64,000 bases of DNA from Rhopalosiphum padi (Eukaryota > Arthropoda > Insecta > Hemiptera > Aphididae). The stretch covers positions 50,567,858 through 50,631,857 of the forward strand of contig NC_083598.1 of the NCBI RefSeq assembly GCF_020882245.1, written 5' to 3'. Below the pieces are notes generated by a model. The model ran no database searches. It had not been told where the DNA came from and was given only the letters and a program-made list of their open reading frames with translations. Of this stretch, positions 59,758-64,000 are shown piece by piece (position 1 is the stretch's first letter; every line of letters begins with the position of its first letter). The translations under genes were made by a program, and so were the position numbers.

Positions 59758-60545
59758 ATTCATTTGAAGTTATCGCGTGACGTCATAGTATCTATTTTCG
59801 CGGCGGCTCCAGTTATTACCGCGTATATTATAATGCGCTACAAATTACAATTAATGGGTTTTGGATTTCATAGTATTTTGTACAAAAATAATTACACGTC
59901 AGTATTTATTTTTATTTTTAGTTCTTACTGATAATACGAGTATACTAAGAGTTTTAATTAGACCATTTACTTGATTTGGGAAATCGAGTTGTAATCCCAA
60001 CGTGTGTAATAAATTTAATACGTACAAAGTATGCTGTAGAAGATGGACAATACACTGGTTTCAAAAACTCAAAAATACCATATTAAACATCTTTTTTTAA
60101 TTAATTTTAAGTTATACGCAATCTGTACCAGTAGGCACAATAAGAGTATGTGAAAAAAAGAAAGAAAACATGAAAAAATTGAACGAAGAAGCCACCCATT
60201 GATGACACTTCATAATATTATTAAAAATAAATTTAAATATTACTTATAATCTGTTTAGTAATTATCTATATTTATTTCGAGTATAGAGTAGGTCACGCCG
60301 CCGTTGATATTGACTGTTGAACAGTATCATATTTAGACTATACCACTGCCCACTATATAATATTAAATTAAATATAAAATTATGAACATTAAAAATATCT
60401 CCAAAACCTGATTAAATGAATATTAGGCTCACGATAATGGGTAAATAAAGTTGAAAACGAAATTGTATAAATGATTTGTATAAATGCCACGAGAATAAAT
60501 TCTATGACGTCACGCATCAACTTCAAATGCCTGTATATTGCCAAC
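59758..60545. mobile_element. Inverted-arm repeat with a CGTGACGTCATAG core
   Basis: CATTTGAAGTTATCGCGTGA, then CGTCATAGTATCTATTTTCG, at the left is repeated inverted at 60485-60545 (CATTTGAAGTTGATGCGTGA, then CGTCATAGAATTTATTCTCG). The arms are about 45 bp and lie some 790 bp apart. ORFs on both strands over these arms are repeat shadows. Confidence 0.45.
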
Positions 60546-61831
60546 GAAAAGTCATAAACATTTTTAGTTTGGACCATTGTTTTTTAACATGAAGTACTAA
60601 ATATAAAAAATTATAAATTGTTTCCATTCATGACCCTTTAATTAATAATAGTAGGTAATCACGTATTTACAATACAGCAGATTGAAATTAAATATTTTAA
60701 AAAATAATCGTAAACATAAAATATAATTTGAATAGTTGAGTCATTGTTATAAATAGACTTTTTTTAAAGAAAACAACTTAACAAATTTAAGAAAATTATA
60801 AAATATTATTTAATTTTAAGAGTAAAAGACATTCATCTATTTTTTGTTAGATATACTTTGGATAATAATATTATCTACATATAAATCTTGACAACACCTA
60901 ATGTACTTTTATATTAATATATTTTTTAAATATAATGCAAAAAAACCAAACCTGTCAAATAAAAATTGGGTAGAAACGAGCTTAGTAAACCTATTCTAAT
61001 GTAAACACACTACTGATATGAAAAATTGTATTCCTACTTAAGTCTGAAGAAAAAATAGTCTATATAATATTATATATTTTATAATAAATGTATACTAAAC
61101 ACGTACACACAGCAGCTAGTATTATAAAATATGTCGTATGAGTTTAAATGAGAAAATATAATTTATCAATGGTTTGGATTTTGATCTGATTTTAGGCGTG
61201 TAAAATATAATATGGTATAGCATAAAGATCAATTCTTCAATAGATATAGAGCACGACAATTGATAGAATGCGATATTTTCAAATAGGTTTTATTTTATTT
61301 TTAATAAATTATAAAGTATAATTATTTTTTATATATTTATTGTTTATAATTTTAATCAACTTCATTACATAGTATATAGTATATACATGCCATTATAATT
61401 TATAAAAAATGAAAGAAACAGCGACATTTTGGTTATTATATGGCACGTACATATCATGCGTGTACCAGTACATGAATTCAAAAGGCCAAAAAAAGCATTT
61501 GGTGGTTTGTACAATTAATAAAAAAATATAGAGGACGAATAATAAAGTATCTAGCTAATGGTAAATACATGTAATTAATTTTTTCATCATTAGAGAAATA
61601 AACTCGCCTTCTACATTTTTTTTATGCATATACCATAATCAGGTTACCGCGGTGTTTCAAAAATTAAAGTTCAACACGGAGTCAATGAGATAATAGAAAA
61701 TAACCAAAAGTTCCTACTAATTGACACACTCCGTTTTGTAACAGGCCTTTGATTTTTTGACATTGATATGTCTTATGTCTGGGGGTCAAAAAAAATGTTG
61801 TATAAGATATAACGAAATAAATGTAATGTTT

Positions 61832-61871
61832 TTTCAGTTTATTATTCAGTTTATTTTTCAGTTTATTTCAC
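61832..61871. repeat. Short tandem repeat of TTCAGTTTATT
   Basis: Three to four near-identical 11-12-base units in a row (TTCAGTTTAT, TATTCAGTTTAT, TTTTCAGTTTAT). Confidence 0.7.
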
Positions 61872-62924
61872 GAGGTGAAAAGTGAAAACTAACGGATTGA
61901 CATGTTCCCAAACACACATTCAAACATTTTCACGTTGAACATTTACAAGCGCAAAATATGATTTTGTTTATTTTCCTATCATAAACCATTACCTAAAATT
62001 AATTTTTAATAGAAATAAACTTCAAAGTCAGAACATATAAGATCAGTAACATATTTTATATGATGGCCTGCAATTAGACATATTAATGATCCTATATTTT
62101 TCCCAATAGTGAATAGGGAGAATCTAAAGGTTTTTGGAAATATAAAGGGTACAAGTTATTTAATTTATATACGATATTAAGATATATAAATAGTATTGTA
62201 GTAATATTATAGCTAATTGCTCATTTTGAATGCTATTTTCCGTGATAAAAAGTTAACCAAATTACCCTAAAAATCATAATCCACTCGACTCGACTTTTAA
62301 TTATGAAATTTGTGATTATGTTCTAATCAACGTGTTAATCGATGGAAAATTAAAAAATTATTAGTTAGGTACAGGACAACAACTATCTCTGAATTAAGTT
62401 TAAAATGATCGATCAAAAAAATGTAAGGTGATTATATAATATATTTATGTATGATTGGTGTATGAACGGAATTGTACATAATTTTAAAACAAAAATATAA
62501 TCATAATATTTTTGTAAATATATTAATAAAATATATTTTTTATTATATTTTAATTTTTGACTACCATTGTACTTCAATTTGTTTAATTGTATTTTTGAAA
62601 TTTGAAATTTGAAATATTATATTTTTAACTACAAATGTATCTTTAATCTATGATTTGATATTGATTTTTTTTTCAATTTTATTTATCATTACATAATGAA
62701 TAATGATGATACTATTGATACTTGAAAAACTAGATATCGTATCTCATACATTATTGTCGTATGACGTACAGTAGGGTATGTTAGTGATATATTTAATTTC
62801 ATGATATATTTTTAGTGTTTATAACGAACATATTCACCAATAAACATCTAAATAGCGTTAAATCATACCCAATAAGCTTATTATAAATTATAATATCTAT
62901 AATGTTTCACACTATTCGCCATTG

Positions 62925-62966
62925 AAATGGATCATGGATCCGTAAAATATCCCGGGTGATCCATTT
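62925..62966. repeat. 10-bp inverted repeat AAATGGATCA/TGATCCATTT
   Basis: A perfect 10-bp stem with a 22-base loop containing ATGGATCC and CCCGGG. Isolated; function unknown. Confidence 0.5.
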
Positions 62967-63677
62967 AACACTAGACATTAATTGATTTTTTATATAATTT
63001 AATGTGGTTAAAAATTTAAACTTTTATAAAAATATCATAGTTTAGCTGTTTTTTAACGACTTAAAATTATGTTAAAGAAATATATTATATGTTTCAAAAA
63101 TGTTAGTGTTTTTCGAAATAATGAGTGTTTTACATTAAAGAGGAATCATCATCATCATCCCGTATATAATGTTATAATTTGATATAGCAGTTTATTGGTT
63201 TCAAAAACAAAATGTATTTGTTGCATAGAAAACCATCGATAACCACCAGCGTTATTTAAAACAAATTAGGAATGCTCATATACTGCAAGGCCGCAAGGGT
63301 GTTAAATTCCCGGTTTCTATTATAAACGTTTTTTAATACAACGCAATAAACTACTAATTACAATAATATTTGATTTACAATTTTGCAAAAACATATTAAT
63401 ATCAACAATAGTAATTAATTATCCTAATCCAAACACCCGTAGCTATATTATGTACAAGTACAACTACGAAGTAGAAAATAATATAGGTATATCTATTAAT
63501 ATCAACAGTCGTAACTAAGTATACAAATAAGTGGTAACTGACTGATATATATATATAGTGATGTCTGATAGACAGACGGACACAGCGGGGATATACCTAA
63601 GCTTGTGTAGTTGTGTTCTAAATTTATGTATAGAAACCTTATATTATTATAGGCCAATTCAATAATTCACATTATGC

Positions 63678-63720
<43 letters not shown>
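63678..63720. repeat. (AC)n microsatellite
   Basis: About 21 uninterrupted CA units, followed by TA-rich sequence. Likely polymorphic. Confidence 0.95.
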
Positions 63721-63722
<2 letters not shown>

Positions 63723-63820
63723 AATATATATATTATATAGTACCTATATAATATATTTATCTTAGTATTATAGAATAACGCTTTTGGTAAATATTATAAG
63801 TTAAAATACATATAACTATA

Positions 63821-63838
63821 CCTAACCTAACCTATAAT
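63821..63838. repeat. Short run of CCTAA units
   Basis: ACCTAACCTAACCTA, about three units of the insect telomere motif TTAGG read on the other strand. Too short to be a telomere; recorded as an interstitial match. Confidence 0.5.
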
Positions 63839-64000
63839 ATTAAAAAACATTCCATCATAGGCAGGCACACTCGTTGGAAAAGCGGTTTCAAATACTACTA
63901 AAAAACTATTTAGTTTTAAATACAATAATTTGAATCATTTGATTACGTATTTAGAAATTAGAAAAAGTTATAAATTGGCGGATCGCAGACATAAATCATA

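Larger units (their letters stand above)
60546..64000. other. Non-coding AT-rich right end
   Basis: Only short repeats are seen (61832, 62925, 63678, 63821). No exon or RNA gene supported. Confidence 0.55.

Noticed and set aside
59749..60577. Pair of similar ORFs (HLKLSRDV and HLKLMRDV) on opposite strands
   Set aside because: They arise from inverted repeat arms with the CGTGACGTCATAG core.
63821..63838. Telomere-like CCTAA run
   Set aside because: Only about three units; not a telomere or a clear fusion scar.
1..64000. CRISPR arrays, tRNA and rRNA genes
   Set aside because: No regularly spaced repeats, tRNA A/B-box cloverleaf or rRNA sequence was recognised on either strand by eye.

Overview
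The window is AT-rich animal DNA with short spliced exons, long introns and dense small transposons. The one gene I can name is an insect-type 14-3-3 epsilon. The AT-rich background, the very common TAGGTACCTA-type words and the mixture of MULE, hAT, Helitron and LINE debris suggest an aphid (Hemiptera: Aphididae). The species assignment is inference; nothing in the sequence proves it. No rRNA, tRNA, CRISPR array or bacterial-type operon was seen.

Layout. 1-17.6 kb is mostly non-coding, with two relics resembling a MULE transposase (3.35 and 6.3-6.7 kb), one exon-like island (2.0 kb), a MITE (10.87-11.67 kb) and a LINE fossil (15.65-16.2 kb). A short Helitron-like element sits at 17.60-17.98 kb. 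18.3-20.35 kb holds the ends of two unrecognised convergent genes: a plus-strand coiled-coil/proline-rich protein and a minus-strand two-exon ORF. 20.6-27.4 kb carries a three-exon gene for a predicted secreted Thr-rich protein, a second signal-peptide-like exon, and LINE and pogo/Tigger-like relics. 28.67-29.47 kb is an hAT-like element nested inside another.

32.26-41.48 kb is the complete coding region of 14-3-3 epsilon on the minus strand: six exons and 257 codons before the stop. Its first exon lies in a GC/CpG-rich island (about 40.65-42.15 kb). Its 8.1 kb first intron carries a LINE relic, a GC-rich patch with an RFX-like X-box, a foldback MITE cluster and a 60 bp TA-flanked foldback.

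44.745-50.744 kb is an apparently perfect head-to-tail duplication of a unit exactly 3,000 bp long. Each unit carries a 48-nt, frame-preserving, splice-flanked exon candidate and a reversed MITE copy. The rest, to 64 kb, is non-coding with a nested MITE cluster at 56.28-58.16 kb, including one hAT-like element with a perfect 8 bp target-site duplication.

The genes show no common pathway. 14-3-3 epsilon is a housekeeping phosphoserine/threonine adaptor, and the Thr-rich secreted protein resembles mucin-like or salivary secreted proteins only in composition. The most useful things to check are the exact 3,000 bp duplication, the uncatalogued secreted genes, the convergent 19.6 kb locus and the nested transposons.
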